A stretch of DNA of 64,000 nt from Streptomyces antibioticus (GTDB taxonomy: Bacteria > Actinomycetota > Actinomycetes > Streptomycetales > Streptomycetaceae). Position numbers and translations under genes: made by a program. Location: NCBI RefSeq assembly GCF_001514065.1, contig NZ_KQ948431.1, forward strand, positions 62,001 to 126,000, written 5' to 3'. Below the pieces are notes generated by a model. That model did no database searches, was not told the origin of the DNA, and worked only from the letters and a program-made list of their open reading frames with translations. Shown here one piece after another: positions 1 through 9,175 of the stretch (position 1 is the first letter of the stretch; each line of letters starts with the position of its first letter).

Positions 1-270
1 GCTGCCGCCGAAGCTGAAGGTGACCTTCGTGCCGGGGTGGGCCTTCTCGAACTCCCTGCCCAGCGTCTCGAAACTCTCCTTCAGCGAGGCCGCCGCGAAG
101 ACGGTGACCTCGCCGGACAGCTTGCCGGAGGCCGAGGCGGAGCCTGAGGGGTCGGACGTGCCGGCGGAGTCGTCGTCGGAGGACGAACAGGCGGTCAGGG
201 CCAGCAGGGCAGCGGCGCCGCCGCCGGCCACCTGCATCATTCGACGGGTCCGACGCACGGAACGGGTCAT
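1..270 (-). CDS. modA: Molybdate ABC transporter substrate-binding lipoprotein, N-terminal part
   Basis: The window edge cuts this gene, leaving the first 90 residues. A twin-Arg/Lys-rich N-terminus is followed by a hydrophobic stretch and a lipobox (LTAC, about residues 27-30), so it is an exported lipoprotein. After a Ser/Asp-rich linker comes [19 protein letters not shown], the classic opening of ModA proteins, which bind molybdate or tungstate outside the membrane for ModBC import. On the minus strand a TATTAT -10-like hexamer lies at 349-354, about 80 bases before the ATG. The rest of the gene and modBC would lie left of base 1. Confidence 0.88.
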   Translation of the reverse strand, partial: MTRSVRRTRRMMQVAGGGAAALLALTACSSSDDDSAGTSDPSGSASASGKLSGEVTVFAAASLKESFETLGREFEKAHPGTKVTFSFGGS

Positions 271-485
271 CACGGGTCCAACTCCCTCTGATCCTCACGA
301 ACACGATCGCACCGGCCCTGGCGGACCCGTCACGGCGTGTATGCGCCGATAATAGTGCCGCAGGTGCGAGGTGAAAGTCTCCTGTCACATTGCATGAGCG
401 GGTCCCATTCCGTGATGGCATGGCATGTGCGTTTGTACGGAGGTGACGGAGGTGACGGAGGCGGGGGGTGCTGCGCGCTCGTCCC

Positions 486-3400
486 CTAGCCGCCGAAGTG
501 GATGTGCGCCGCCCAGCGGGACGGCCGGGCGGGATCGTCCTCGCGGAGGTCCAGCACCGCGCGGTGCAGGGTCCTCGCCGCGTCTGCCGCGTCTGCCGCG
601 TCTGCCGTGTCGAGGGACGAGGCCAGGCCCGTGTAGAAGTCGTCCGCGATGCGTCCGGCGGCGCTGTCGGTGACGGGCCAGAGCGTGCCGATGACATGGC
701 GGTAGCCGGCGAGCTGGAAGGCAGTGGCGATGTGGATCGCCTCGTCGGCGAGGCGCTCGTCGGACATGGCCGTCTCGCAGGCCGACAGATAGGCGAGCGT
801 GCCGTTCGGGACGTGCACCGACGACAGCTCGACGGCGGTGAGAGGGGCCGACCCGTGGTCGTGCAGCAGCAGCCGGGCGAGGGACGGGGAGCGGGGGTCC
901 GTCACGGCGTGACAGGCGAAGTGGGCGATGGAGTGGCCGGGCAGCTCCCGCAGGACGGCCTCCCGGGTGGCCGTGCGGCCGGACAGGACGGTCGGGTGCG
1001 CGGCCAGCTCGGCCAGCCGCTCCGCTTCGAGACGAGCGCCGGGCAGCGGACCCGCGCCGGGAGTCTCACTCATCTCCACCACCAGAAGGCCGTCCAGAGA
1101 CCTCCCGGGCGGCCGGTCCAGAGACCTCCCGGGCGACCCGTCCAGAGACTTCTCGGGCGGCCCGTCCAGAGGCCTCTCGGGCGGCCCGTCCAGTGGTCCG
1201 GTCGGTGACGCCTCGTGATCGTCCGTCGCGCCCGTGCCGCCCCGGCGGAGCGCGTGCACGGTCGAGGTGTACGACGACACCACGTGATCCATGACCGCGG
1301 AGACGCCGGCCGGATCGGCAGCGCCGCGCCGGCCCGCCGCATGCAGCGGCAGGGACGCGGCGACCCCGATCGGGCACCACCAGATCCTGGGCGCCGACTC
1401 CGCGGGGAGCCGTACCGGGGACAGCAGACCCAGCTCCGACAGGACCGGCCGGCCGATGCGGTCCCACAGCCAGGCCAGGTGGCCCAGCAGCTCGGCCTCG
1501 TCCGGCGACGCGCTTCCCGCGGAGCGCGGCAGCCGCCGGAACGCCCGGGCCCGCTCGCGCAGCTCGGCGTGGTCGCAGTCGAGGCGCAGGGCCCGGACGC
1601 CGCCGTCCGGCGTGAGCAGCAGCGCGTCGCACCGGGACGGGCCGGGGTTGACGAGGACGACCGGACCGTCCACGGGGCGGAGTCGCAGGGACTCGATCGT
1701 CGGCGGCAGCAGAAAGCCCTCCAGACCGGGACGCGAGCGAATGCGATCGAGCAACTGCTCCCACTCCAGGGCCAGTTCACGGTGCCGGCGCGTCCTTGTG
1801 CCGTGTCTGGCCCGTACCCCCGGGACGCTCCCTGCTTGGTTTCCGTCGCCGCGGTAGAGGTCCACCCCTCCCTGGTCGGAGGCGTTGAGCAGGTCTCTGA
1901 GGCGTACGAGATCGTCGGCGGCCTCCGGGTCGGCGCGGCGCACCTCGGCGAGGTCGTCGCGGCCACTCATGCCCTCCCGCAGGAGCAGGCCCCGGGCGTG
2001 TTCCAGCAACACCAGCGCATGCTCGGGGCGGCCGAGGTGCAAGGCGGCGGAGGCGGCCTCGGCGGGCAGACCGGCCAGCTCACCGAGGCCGTACTCCCGG
2101 TCGGGGCGCAGCAGTTGGCGTGGGGCGATCTCCGGCAGCCATGCGACGGCCTGCTCGTACGCCGCGAGGGCGGTCCGGGCCTCGGGAGGGTCGGCCGACA
2201 TCGCCGTACGGCCGAGGAGCAGGTGGGCGATGACCCGGGTGCGGGGCGTGGTCGTGGCCGTCGCGAGGTCCTTGCAGCACTCCTGCATCTCGCGCAGGAC
2301 GTCCGATGCGGCGGGGCGCTGGGCGAGGGCCCGTACCAGGGCCATGAGCGCCGTCGCGCGGTTCGTGGTGTCCGCAGTGGCGGCGGCGACGCCCGCGCGG
2401 GCGGCCCGGACGGCCTCGTCCAATGCCTCGCTGTCGCCGGTGAGTTCGTACAGGGTGCGGGTGGCCACGCTGAGGTTGCTGAGCCGTCCGCCGAGGTCGG
2501 GGTCGTCACGGGTGCCCGCCACCGCGGCCCGGGCCACCTCGACCGCCTCCCGCAGATACGGCAGGTCGCCGGGTGCGGCGCTTCCCGGGCCGGTCGTGAC
2601 GGTGTTCTCGTCGCCCGGCGCGGTGCCTCCCGTTCCGGGCGTGAAGACCTCCTCGCCTCCCGGTGCGGCGAAGTACAGGCCCGTGGAGAGGATGTGCAGC
2701 GCGTTGCCGAGGTCGCTGAGCCGGCCGGCCCGCTGCGGAGTGTCGTGGGGGCTCAGCCGTACGGCCTCCCGGGAGGCCTCCACGGCCGCCAGGATCGCCC
2801 CCGTCTCCCCGGTGCGCTTGAACAGTTCCTGCTGCACGGCACTGAGGTTGCCGAGGTAACGGGCGCGGCGGGCGGGCTCGTCCGGTCCGAGCTCGGTGAC
2901 GGCCTCCTTCAGGACCTGCGCCGCCTCGTGCAGGGCGTCGAGCTCCCGGGCCTCCTCGAACACCGAACGCAGGCCGATCCCGAGGCCGTTGAGAGCGGTG
3001 GGCCGGTCAGGGTGGCCGGGCGGTGCCGCCGCGACCGCCTGCCGTGCGACCGTGACCGACTCGCGCAAGGTCTCCATCGACCGGTCCAGCTGGACGAACC
3101 GGGCGTGCAGGGAGGTGGCGAGCAGGGCGAGGGAGGCCGCCCGGTTGTCATGGCCATCCGGGCACTTCCCGACGGCCTGCCGACCGACCTCGACGGCTTC
3201 CGGCAGGTCTTCCGGGCGGCCCCGCAGCAGGGCGAGTGTGCGCAGGCCGGCGCCCAGGTCGGCGAGGATCGGGCCGACTTCGGGGTCGTCGGGGTGGCGC
3301 GCGGCCGCCCGTTCCCGGTCCAGCGCGATCAGTTCGGCCATGACGTTCTCGTCCTCGGTCTGCTCGAACAGCTCGTCCAGGCAGGCGACGAGCGCCTCCA

Positions 3401-3824
3401 GGAAGAGGGTCCGCTCGGCGGGGTCGGCCGCGGCCTCCCTGGCGAGCGGGACCGCCCGGGCGAGCAGGCCGGGGCGGCGCGGGCCGGTCATGAGGTGCAC
3501 CATGATGTTCCGCAGGTTGTGCCGGTGCAGGCCGCGCTGTGGATGGTCCGGGCCGAGGCTCCACCGGATCGACTCGTCGAGCTCGACGAGCCGTTCGACG
3601 GCCGAGACGTCGTGGGCCCACTCGTACTGGAGGCGCAGGGCCGTGCTCAGATTGCCGAGGCAGGCGGGCCGGTCCGGGTGTGCGGGTGACATGACGTCCA
3701 GGACGTCCGTGAACGCGTCCCTGGCCGCCGCGAGCTTCTTCAAGTTGCGTCGCTTCACCGCTCGTTGAAGTTCCCACAGGGCCCGGCGCGCGAGCTGATG
3801 GTGTTTCAGGAACCCGTCGTTCAC
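486..3824 (-). CDS. TPR-repeat protein with C-terminal CHAT peptidase domain
   Basis: About 1112 residues. The first two thirds are helical repeats of tetratricopeptide type, with recurring 'HPDRPxxLxNLxxALRxxxE' units. The last third is a CHAT (caspase HetF-associated with TPR) domain. Its likely catalytic dyad is visible as HFACHA (His about 972) and LSACETA (Cys about 1016), followed by QLAGYRHVIGTLWPV, a hallmark CHAT segment. I chose the GTG at 3824 because AAGGAG lies five bases upstream; an in-frame ATG at 3896 lacks such a site. A Pro/Gly-rich linker encoded by 24-bp tandem repeats sits before the CHAT core. Family knowledge: CHAT proteins are caspase-like proteases used as effectors in bacterial conflict or signalling systems. 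The substrate here is unknown. Confidence 0.9.
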   Translation of the reverse strand: MNDGFLKHHQLARRALWELQRAVKRRNLKKLAAARDAFTDVLDVMSPAHPDRPACLGNLSTALRLQYEWAHDVSAVERLVELDESIRWSLGPDHPQRGLHRHNLRNIMVHLMTGPRRPGLLARAVPLAREAAADPAERTLFLEALVACLDELFEQTEDENVMAELIALDRERAAARHPDDPEVGPILADLGAGLRTLALLRGRPEDLPEAVEVGRQAVGKCPDGHDNRAASLALLATSLHARFVQLDRSMETLRESVTVARQAVAAAPPGHPDRPTALNGLGIGLRSVFEEARELDALHEAAQVLKEAVTELGPDEPARRARYLGNLSAVQQELFKRTGETGAILAAVEASREAVRLSPHDTPQRAGRLSDLGNALHILSTGLYFAAPGGEEVFTPGTGGTAPGDENTVTTGPGSAAPGDLPYLREAVEVARAAVAGTRDDPDLGGRLSNLSVATRTLYELTGDSEALDEAVRAARAGVAAATADTTNRATALMALVRALAQRPAASDVLREMQECCKDLATATTTPRTRVIAHLLLGRTAMSADPPEARTALAAYEQAVAWLPEIAPRQLLRPDREYGLGELAGLPAEAASAALHLGRPEHALVLLEHARGLLLREGMSGRDDLAEVRRADPEAADDLVRLRDLLNASDQGGVDLYRGDGNQAGSVPGVRARHGTRTRRHRELALEWEQLLDRIRSRPGLEGFLLPPTIESLRLRPVDGPVVLVNPGPSRCDALLLTPDGGVRALRLDCDHAELRERARAFRRLPRSAGSASPDEAELLGHLAWLWDRIGRPVLSELGLLSPVRLPAESAPRIWWCPIGVAASLPLHAAGRRGAADPAGVSAVMDHVVSSYTSTVHALRRGGTGATDDHEASPTGPLDGPPERPLDGPPEKSLDGSPGRSLDRPPGRSLDGLLVVEMSETPGAGPLPGARLEAERLAELAAHPTVLSGRTATREAVLRELPGHSIAHFACHAVTDPRSPSLARLLLHDHGSAPLTAVELSSVHVPNGTLAYLSACETAMSDERLADEAIHIATAFQLAGYRHVIGTLWPVTDSAAGRIADDFYTGLASSLDTADAADAADAARTLHRAVLDLREDDPARPSRWAAHIHFGG
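1090..1185 (-). repeat. 24-bp tandem repeat, four copies, inside the CHAT gene
   Basis: Four consecutive 24-bp units start at 1090, 1114, 1138 and 1162, each a variant of CCGTCCAGAGACCTCCCGGG plus four bases, followed by a partial fifth. The unit is a multiple of three and is translated in frame as an eight-residue Pro/Gly/Ser-rich repeat (SLDGPPGR-like). It probably forms a flexible linker of variable length. Confidence 0.85.
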
Positions 3825-3937
3825 CGGCACTCCTTGCCTTGCGAGCCGCCGCGCCCGTGCGCGGGCCGCCTTGCGGTGATCCCGTCCTCGGTGCACGCTG
3901 ACGCGACGATCCCGGCCGTTCCGCGAGCGAGGTGAGG

Positions 3938-4420
3938 ATGACAGGCGACCTGGCGAAGTTCCCGTGCCCGGTCTGCGGCCACCGCAGAACGGCCGCGCGC
4001 TGCTGGGAATGCGATGTGCGCGACTCCGGCGCGCGCATCGGGGTGCTCGACCTGGTGGCGACGGTCGTGGTCACCGCGGCGGTGCAGCCGTTCGTGCAGG
4101 CCATCGCGAGCAAGGCCGGCGAGGAGGTCTGGCCCAAGATCGCCGGCCTGGTCCGGCCGGGCCGACGCGAGGAGCTCGGCCAGGGCGTCGAGGAGTCCGA
4201 CCTCCTCGAAATCGCGGCGCTCGACGGCCGGTTGGCCATCAGCATGCCCAAACGGCTGCCGCCGGAGGCCGCCCGCGACCTGCGGGACGTGGTGGCGACC
4301 CTCCAGGAGGCCGACGGGAACTTCCGGATCTCGTACGACGCCCCGTCCCGGTCGTGGCAGATCGCCCAGGCCGATCCAGGCCAGGCCCTCCGCGCCGGGG
4401 ACCTGCCGCCGGACACCTGA
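3938..4420 (+). CDS. Small zinc-ribbon protein with predicted membrane-associated helix, divergent from the CHAT gene
   Basis: 160 residues. The N-terminus carries two CxxC-type pairs (CPVCGHRRTAARCWEC, about residues 8-23), a likely zinc ribbon. A hydrophobic stretch follows (VLDLVATVVVTAAVQPFVQAI), then a charged segment. The C-terminal part (PPEAARDLRDVVATLQEADG) resembles the small effector-associated domains (EACC1-like) often found beside CHAT or trypsin-like effectors; that resemblance is by eye only. The ATG at 3938 has AGGTGAGG just upstream; GTG at 3932 is an alternative. It is transcribed away from the TPR-CHAT gene from a shared 113-bp region, so the two may be co-regulated partners. 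Confidence 0.72.
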   Translation: MTGDLAKFPCPVCGHRRTAARCWECDVRDSGARIGVLDLVATVVVTAAVQPFVQAIASKAGEEVWPKIAGLVRPGRREELGQGVEESDLLEIAALDGRLAISMPKRLPPEAARDLRDVVATLQEADGNFRISYDAPSRSWQIAQADPGQALRAGDLPPDT

Positions 4421-4455
4421 CCGCTCCCGCCGCCACCGCACCGACGCGCCCTCGC

Positions 4456-5310
4456 TCAGACGACGCCGGCGATCCGGCGCGCCAGCGAACCCGAGACCAC
4501 CGACCCGACGACGATCCCCACCGTCAACAGCACCGGGCCGCTCCACAGGGCGTGGGCGGCCCAGGCGAACCCGCCCACGACCAACGGCCCGAACCAGACC
4601 ACCGACCGCTGCCGGAACGACTCCATGCTGAACCGGGTGGCCAGCAAGGCGAGGACGAAAGCCGCCGACGCCATGCCGAGGAAGGCGCCACGCGCACTCT
4701 CGAAGCCTCCGTCGCCGAGTGCGTAACCGCCCACAGCTCCCGCGACCGTGCCCGCTGCGAGCAGCAGGACGGCCCAAGTGTCGTGGATCTCCACGTAGTT
4801 GCGGGGGCTGTCGCGGTGCACGAGCTGCCAGCCGCCCATGAACAGGTCCGGGAACGTGGACACCCCGACGAACGCCCCGATCGCCGCGCCCGACCAGCCC
4901 GCCAGCAGCAGTCCGACGAGCAGCCCGCTCACCAGCCCCACGACGATGCCGGGCCCGACCAGATGCGTGCCGCCCTGCTCTTCCTCCGGGTCCGCGGCCG
5001 TGAAAGGCGCCGGGCCGGTGGAGCCGGGGCCGCCGCCCGGTGCGAGGTGGTCGGCGGTGCGCACGATGCGCTGCGCCTCACGGGGCGGCACCTGGAGCGT
5101 GGTCAGCACCTTCGTCAGGAACGTGTCGCGCTCCTCGGCCGTGTCCGGACCGGTGTGCGTCATGCCGTTCCAGGCGGTCACGCCCCGCAGCCGGACGTAG
5201 CCCATGGTCTGGAAGGTGCCGGACTCCGGCAGATACATGTAGTACAGCGGCAGGTCGGCGTCGCGGTCGATGTGGAGCACCGATATCCGGTGCAGATCCC
5301 CGAACGGCAT
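4456..5310 (-). CDS. Hypothetical multi-pass membrane protein
   Basis: 284 residues. The first 120 residues are soluble and contain a YLPESGTFQTMGYVRLRG segment. The remainder has about five hydrophobic spans (LVGPGIVVGLVSGLLVGLLL, TWAVLLLAAGTVAGAVGGY, FLGMASAAFVLALLA, WFGPLVVGGFAWAAHALW and VLLTVGIVVGSVVSGSLA). I do not recognise a family. It converges on the zinc-ribbon gene, the stops being 36 bases apart, and stands alone as a transcription unit. Confidence 0.7.
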   Translation of the reverse strand: MPFGDLHRISVLHIDRDADLPLYYMYLPESGTFQTMGYVRLRGVTAWNGMTHTGPDTAEERDTFLTKVLTTLQVPPREAQRIVRTADHLAPGGGPGSTGPAPFTAADPEEEQGGTHLVGPGIVVGLVSGLLVGLLLAGWSGAAIGAFVGVSTFPDLFMGGWQLVHRDSPRNYVEIHDTWAVLLLAAGTVAGAVGGYALGDGGFESARGAFLGMASAAFVLALLATRFSMESFRQRSVVWFGPLVVGGFAWAAHALWSGPVLLTVGIVVGSVVSGSLARRIAGVV

Positions 5311-5424
5311 GCGGCACCACCCCCTCAGACAGCCTCAGGCGCCCACCCGGACGTTGTACCCATGCCCTGACAGCACCTCAAACCCCGTTACCCGCACGGA
5401 TGTTCGCGTGCGTGTCCGCCGGGT

Positions 5425-7215
5425 TCAGCCTCGGTAGCCCCGCAGTTTCCGGTAGAGCGTGGCGCGGGCGATGCCCAGGGAGGCCGCCGCTCGCGCCTTG
5501 TTGCCGCCGTGGAGGTGGAGGGCGTCCAGGATGGCGGACCGTTCGGCGAGCTCCATCGGGGTCAGGGGCCGGGGCGCCGGGCCCTCGCGTACGGCGTCCG
5601 GGAGTTCGCTGCGGCGGACGGGGCCGGTCGTGCGGCGGTGCTCGGCCAACGTGCGGACCAGGTGGGCGAGTTCGGTGACGTTACCGGGCCAGGGGTGCCG
5701 CTCCAGGGCGCGCAGCACGTCGAGGGACCAGGTGAGCGGAGGGTGCCCGGGCTGGGGGCTCGGCGTCAGGGAGGTGAGCAACTCCCGGATGTCCTCGGGG
5801 CGTTCGCGGAGGGCGGGGAGGGTGACCGAGCGGGCGGCGAGGGTGTCCAGGAGACGTTGGAGGCAGGGGCCCGGCGATGCGCCGGGGGTGTACGTGACGA
5901 GGAGCGGGACGTCCGGGTGGGTCGCGAGGAGGGAGTTGAGGGTCGCCGTGTCGGGCGGGGCGAGCCGTTCGACGTGGCGGACGAGGAGGGGGCGGCCGGT
6001 GCGCAGCACGTCCGCGTGGCTGCCGAGTTCGGTCTCGGCCGCGTCCACGAGCAGGGCGTCGGCGACCAGTTCGCGGGCCAGCGAGGTCTTCCCGGTGCCC
6101 CGTTCGCCGACCAGCAGCAGCGGCTCACCGGACGCGGCCAGTTCCAGGGCACGCCCGACCGCATGCCGCCACGGCACCGAACCTCCGGCCAGGGCGAGGT
6201 CACGCCGGTCGGCCCTGGCCGGCCCCGGACACCCCGTCGACTCCAGCACCACGACCACGCCGATGACGGAACCCTGGTGAGAGACGGGGGTGAGGGAGGC
6301 GGCGGCGCCGTCCGGGCCGTCGGGGAGCGTTGCCAGGTCCGCGGAACCCTCCAGGCCGTCCGCGAGCCCTGTCGCATGCCCCGAACGGGACTCCCGTATC
6401 AGCGCGACCGTCCTGTGTTCCAGCGCCTCCAACGCCTCCGGCGACAGCAGCCGCCCCGCCGCCTCGCTGACGAGCCGGTTACGGCCGTCCAGGGCGACGA
6501 CCGCCTGCCCCCGCTCTCCCACGGCCCGCGCGTACGCGTCCAGCAGCACCCGCTCGGCCGTCCGCGACCGTGAGAGAAGCTCGGTCTCGACGGCCGTCGC
6601 CACGGCCTCGGCCAGCGAAGCACCGGGATGCGTCCCGCACCCGCCGCCTTCCCCGCACCTGCCGTCTTCCCCGCCCGCCGCCCGCTCCCCGCCCCCACCG
6701 CACAGCCCGGTGGCCACCGTCACCGTCCCCACCGGCTGCCCCGTCTCCGGTGCCCGTACCGGCACGCTCACCGCCGAGACGTCCTGCCAGTGGTCGAGGA
6801 AGTGCTCGGGTCCGTGCACCTCGGCCCGGCGGAGCGTGTGCAGGGCGAGAGCCGCGCTGTTGTGCCCGACCAGCTCCTCGGAGAGGTCCCGGCAGAGGTG
6901 GTCCGGCGCGAACCCGGCCGCCCACAGCACCCGCAGCCGCGCGTCGGTGAGCACGAGGGAGGTGTCCCCGCCGCCGAGCGTCCCGGCGATCCGGTCGAGC
7001 ACCGGGCGGGCCGCGGCCAGCAAGGGGGAGTCGACGGGCCCGACCGACTCCGGCGCGGGGGCACCTGCGTCGTGTCGTACGCCGAAGAACCGGGCACGCT
7101 TCCACGCCGCGAGGACGTCGTCCGGCACTCCGTCCGGCGGTTGCTGTCCGCGCAGGAACAGCTCCCGGGCACGGCGCAGCGAGGTGAGGGCGGTGAGGCG
7201 CTCTGCGGTGGTCAT
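5425..7215 (-). CDS. AcoR-type transcriptional regulator (GAF, AAA-like and Fis-type HTH)
   Basis: 596 residues. The N-terminal half looks like a GAF-type sensor region. It is followed by an ATPase-like domain with a P-loop (GERGTGKTS) and the segment LPALRERPEDIRELL, typical of bacterial enhancer-binding proteins. The GAFTGA loop that contacts sigma-54 is missing, as expected in actinobacteria, which lack sigma-54. The last 45 residues (GGNKARAAASLGIARATLYRKL) form a Fis-type helix-turn-helix. It is divergent from the flavin monooxygenase at 7323, with a TGTCTC-N5-GAGACA palindrome between them, so it probably controls that operon. Start chosen at the ATG at 7215 before TTAERLTAL. Confidence 0.85.
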   Translation of the reverse strand: MTTAERLTALTSLRRARELFLRGQQPPDGVPDDVLAAWKRARFFGVRHDAGAPAPESVGPVDSPLLAAARPVLDRIAGTLGGGDTSLVLTDARLRVLWAAGFAPDHLCRDLSEELVGHNSAALALHTLRRAEVHGPEHFLDHWQDVSAVSVPVRAPETGQPVGTVTVATGLCGGGGERAAGGEDGRCGEGGGCGTHPGASLAEAVATAVETELLSRSRTAERVLLDAYARAVGERGQAVVALDGRNRLVSEAAGRLLSPEALEALEHRTVALIRESRSGHATGLADGLEGSADLATLPDGPDGAAASLTPVSHQGSVIGVVVVLESTGCPGPARADRRDLALAGGSVPWRHAVGRALELAASGEPLLLVGERGTGKTSLARELVADALLVDAAETELGSHADVLRTGRPLLVRHVERLAPPDTATLNSLLATHPDVPLLVTYTPGASPGPCLQRLLDTLAARSVTLPALRERPEDIRELLTSLTPSPQPGHPPLTWSLDVLRALERHPWPGNVTELAHLVRTLAEHRRTTGPVRRSELPDAVREGPAPRPLTPMELAERSAILDALHLHGGNKARAAASLGIARATLYRKLRGYRG

Positions 7216-7265
7216 GGCACCGCTCAGCCTACGGGGGACGGTTGAACGCAAAACAACTGCCCGTC

Positions 7266-7282
7266 TGTCTCGTTTTGAGACA
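7266..7282. promoter_or_regulatory. Palindromic operator candidate TGTCTC-N5-GAGACA
   Basis: A perfect 6+6 inverted repeat with a 5-base spacer lies between the divergent AcoR-type regulator and the monooxygenase, 41 bases before the monooxygenase start. Its placement suggests the binding site of the adjacent Fis-type regulator. Confidence 0.55.
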
Positions 7283-7322
7283 CCCACGTTCCGGCCATCC
7301 CGTTCATGATCTTGAGGAGCCA

Positions 7323-9119
7323 GTGCCTGTTCTCGTTCCCTGGAGCGCCCCCGTGTCCCGCGTCCCCACCGCCGAGCCCGATGTCGTGACCGACGTACTC
7401 ATCGTGGGCAGCGGTCCCGCGGGAGCCTCCGCCGCGCTCGCCCTCAGCACCTACGGCGTCCCCAACGTCGTCGTCACCCGCTACGCGAGCCTCGCCGACA
7501 CGCCCAGGGCGCACATCACCAACCAGCGCACCATGGAGGTGCTGCGCGACCTCGGTGTCGAGGACGAGGTCGTCGCCAAGGCGACCCCGCAGCACCTGAT
7601 GGGCAACACGACCTTCTGCACCAGCCTGGCCGGCGAGGAACTCGGCCGGATCCGCTCCTGGGGCAACGACCCGCTGGTGCAGGCCGCCCACGAACTCGCC
7701 AGCCCCACCCGCATGTGCGACATGCCCCAGCACCTCATGGAGCCGGTGCTCATGGACGCGGCCGTCGCGCGCGGCACCCGGCTGCGCTTCTCCACCGTCT
7801 ACAAGTCCTTCGTCCAGGACGACGACGGCGTGACGGTCACCGTCGAGGACCGGCTCCGCGGCGACGAATACACCATCCGCGCCAAGTACCTCATCGGCGC
7901 CGACGGCGGCCGCAGCCAGGTCGCCGAGGACGCCGGGCTGCCGATGGGCGGCCAGATGGGCGTGGCGGGCAGCATCAACATCGTCTTCGACGCGGATCTG
8001 AGCAAGTACACCGCCCACCGCCCCTCCACCCTCTACTGGGTGCTGGCCCCCGGCGCCACCATCGGCGGCATCGGCGCGGGCCTGGTGCGCTGCGTGCGGC
8101 CCTGGAACGAGTGGCTGATCGTGTGGGGGTACGACGTCACGGCCGGCGCCCCCGATCTGACGACCGAGTACGCCGAGTCGATCGTCCGCCGGCTGGTCGG
8201 CGACGACGAGATCCCGGTGACCATCAAGTCGTCCTCGGCCTGGACCGTCAACGAGATGTACGCCGAGACCTACTCCGACGGCCGTGTCTTCTGCGCCGGC
8301 GACGCCACGCACCGCCACCCGCCGTCCAACGGCCTCGGCTCCAACACCTCCATCCAGGACTCCTACAACCTGGCCTGGAAGCTCAAGCACGTCCTCGACG
8401 GCACCGCCTCCCCGAAGCTCCTCGACACCTACACCGCCGAACGCGCCCCGATCGGCCGCCAGATCGTCACCCGCGCCAACAAGTCCATCGGCGAGACCGC
8501 TCCGGTCTTCGAGGCGCTCGACGGACTCTCCCCGCAGACCCCCGAGCAGCTGTGGGCCAACATCGCCGCCCGCAAGGAGACCGGCGAGGCGGCCGAGAAG
8601 CAGCGGGCGCGGCTGCGCGAGGCCATCGCCTTCAAGGCGTACGAGTTCAACGCGCACGGCGTCGACCTCAACCAGCGCTACACCTCCGCCGCGATCGTCC
8701 CCGACGGCACCGCCGACCCCGGCTTCGACCGCGACCCCGAACTCCACCACCAGCCCACCTCCCGCCCGGGCGCCAAGCTCCCGCATGCCTGGATCACCTC
8801 CGGCCCCCGGACGCTCTCCACCCTCGACACCGTCGGACACGGCCGGTTCACGCTCGTCACCGGCATCGGCGGCGCGGACTGGGTGCGGGCCGCCGCGGCC
8901 CAGGACGTGGAGATCGCCACCGTCGTCATCGGCCCGGGACAGCAGTACGAGGACCCGTACGGCGACTGGGCCCGCCTGAGCGAGGTGGCCGACGGCGGCG
9001 CGCTCCTCGTACGGCCGGACGGTCATGTCGCCTTCCGGCACGCGACGGCGGCGGACTCCCCGGCCGACGCCGAGCGCAGGCTCACCGAGGCGGTACGGCG
9101 GATCCTCGGGCATCTCTGA
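7323..9119 (+). CDS. FAD-dependent aromatic monooxygenase, TfdB/phenol-hydroxylase type
   Basis: 598 residues. A group A flavoprotein hydroxylase that would use NAD(P)H and O2 to hydroxylate an aromatic substrate in the cytosol. Visible motifs are the FAD-binding GSGPAGASAA near residue 25, the GADGGRS segment, and CAGDATHRHPPSNGLGSNTS, which carries the GD motif and ring-binding loop. The C-terminal third has the thioredoxin-like fold of phenol hydroxylases. The closest family I recognise is 2,4-dichlorophenol 6-monooxygenase. The GTG at 7323 follows GAGGAGC at proper spacing. A YceI-like gene follows after 56 bases, so the two may be an operon. The real substrate cannot be read from sequence. 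Confidence 0.88.
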   Translation: MPVLVPWSAPVSRVPTAEPDVVTDVLIVGSGPAGASAALALSTYGVPNVVVTRYASLADTPRAHITNQRTMEVLRDLGVEDEVVAKATPQHLMGNTTFCTSLAGEELGRIRSWGNDPLVQAAHELASPTRMCDMPQHLMEPVLMDAAVARGTRLRFSTVYKSFVQDDDGVTVTVEDRLRGDEYTIRAKYLIGADGGRSQVAEDAGLPMGGQMGVAGSINIVFDADLSKYTAHRPSTLYWVLAPGATIGGIGAGLVRCVRPWNEWLIVWGYDVTAGAPDLTTEYAESIVRRLVGDDEIPVTIKSSSAWTVNEMYAETYSDGRVFCAGDATHRHPPSNGLGSNTSIQDSYNLAWKLKHVLDGTASPKLLDTYTAERAPIGRQIVTRANKSIGETAPVFEALDGLSPQTPEQLWANIAARKETGEAAEKQRARLREAIAFKAYEFNAHGVDLNQRYTSAAIVPDGTADPGFDRDPELHHQPTSRPGAKLPHAWITSGPRTLSTLDTVGHGRFTLVTGIGGADWVRAAAAQDVEIATVVIGPGQQYEDPYGDWARLSEVADGGALLVRPDGHVAFRHATAADSPADAERRLTEAVRRILGHL

Positions 9120-9175
9120 CGCTCTGTCTCCCCCCACACCCACCCCTAACTGCCCCCAGCTGAAAGGTGAGACCC

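Noticed and set aside
439..462. GGAGGTGAC repeated next to the 3' end of the CHAT gene
   Set aside because: Two short copies of a purine-rich string are easily produced by chance in this composition and have no evident role.
1215..3689. An 824-codon plus-strand frame antisense to the TPR-CHAT gene
   Set aside because: No recognisable motifs and biased composition; the minus-strand frame carries TPR repeats and the CHAT dyad.
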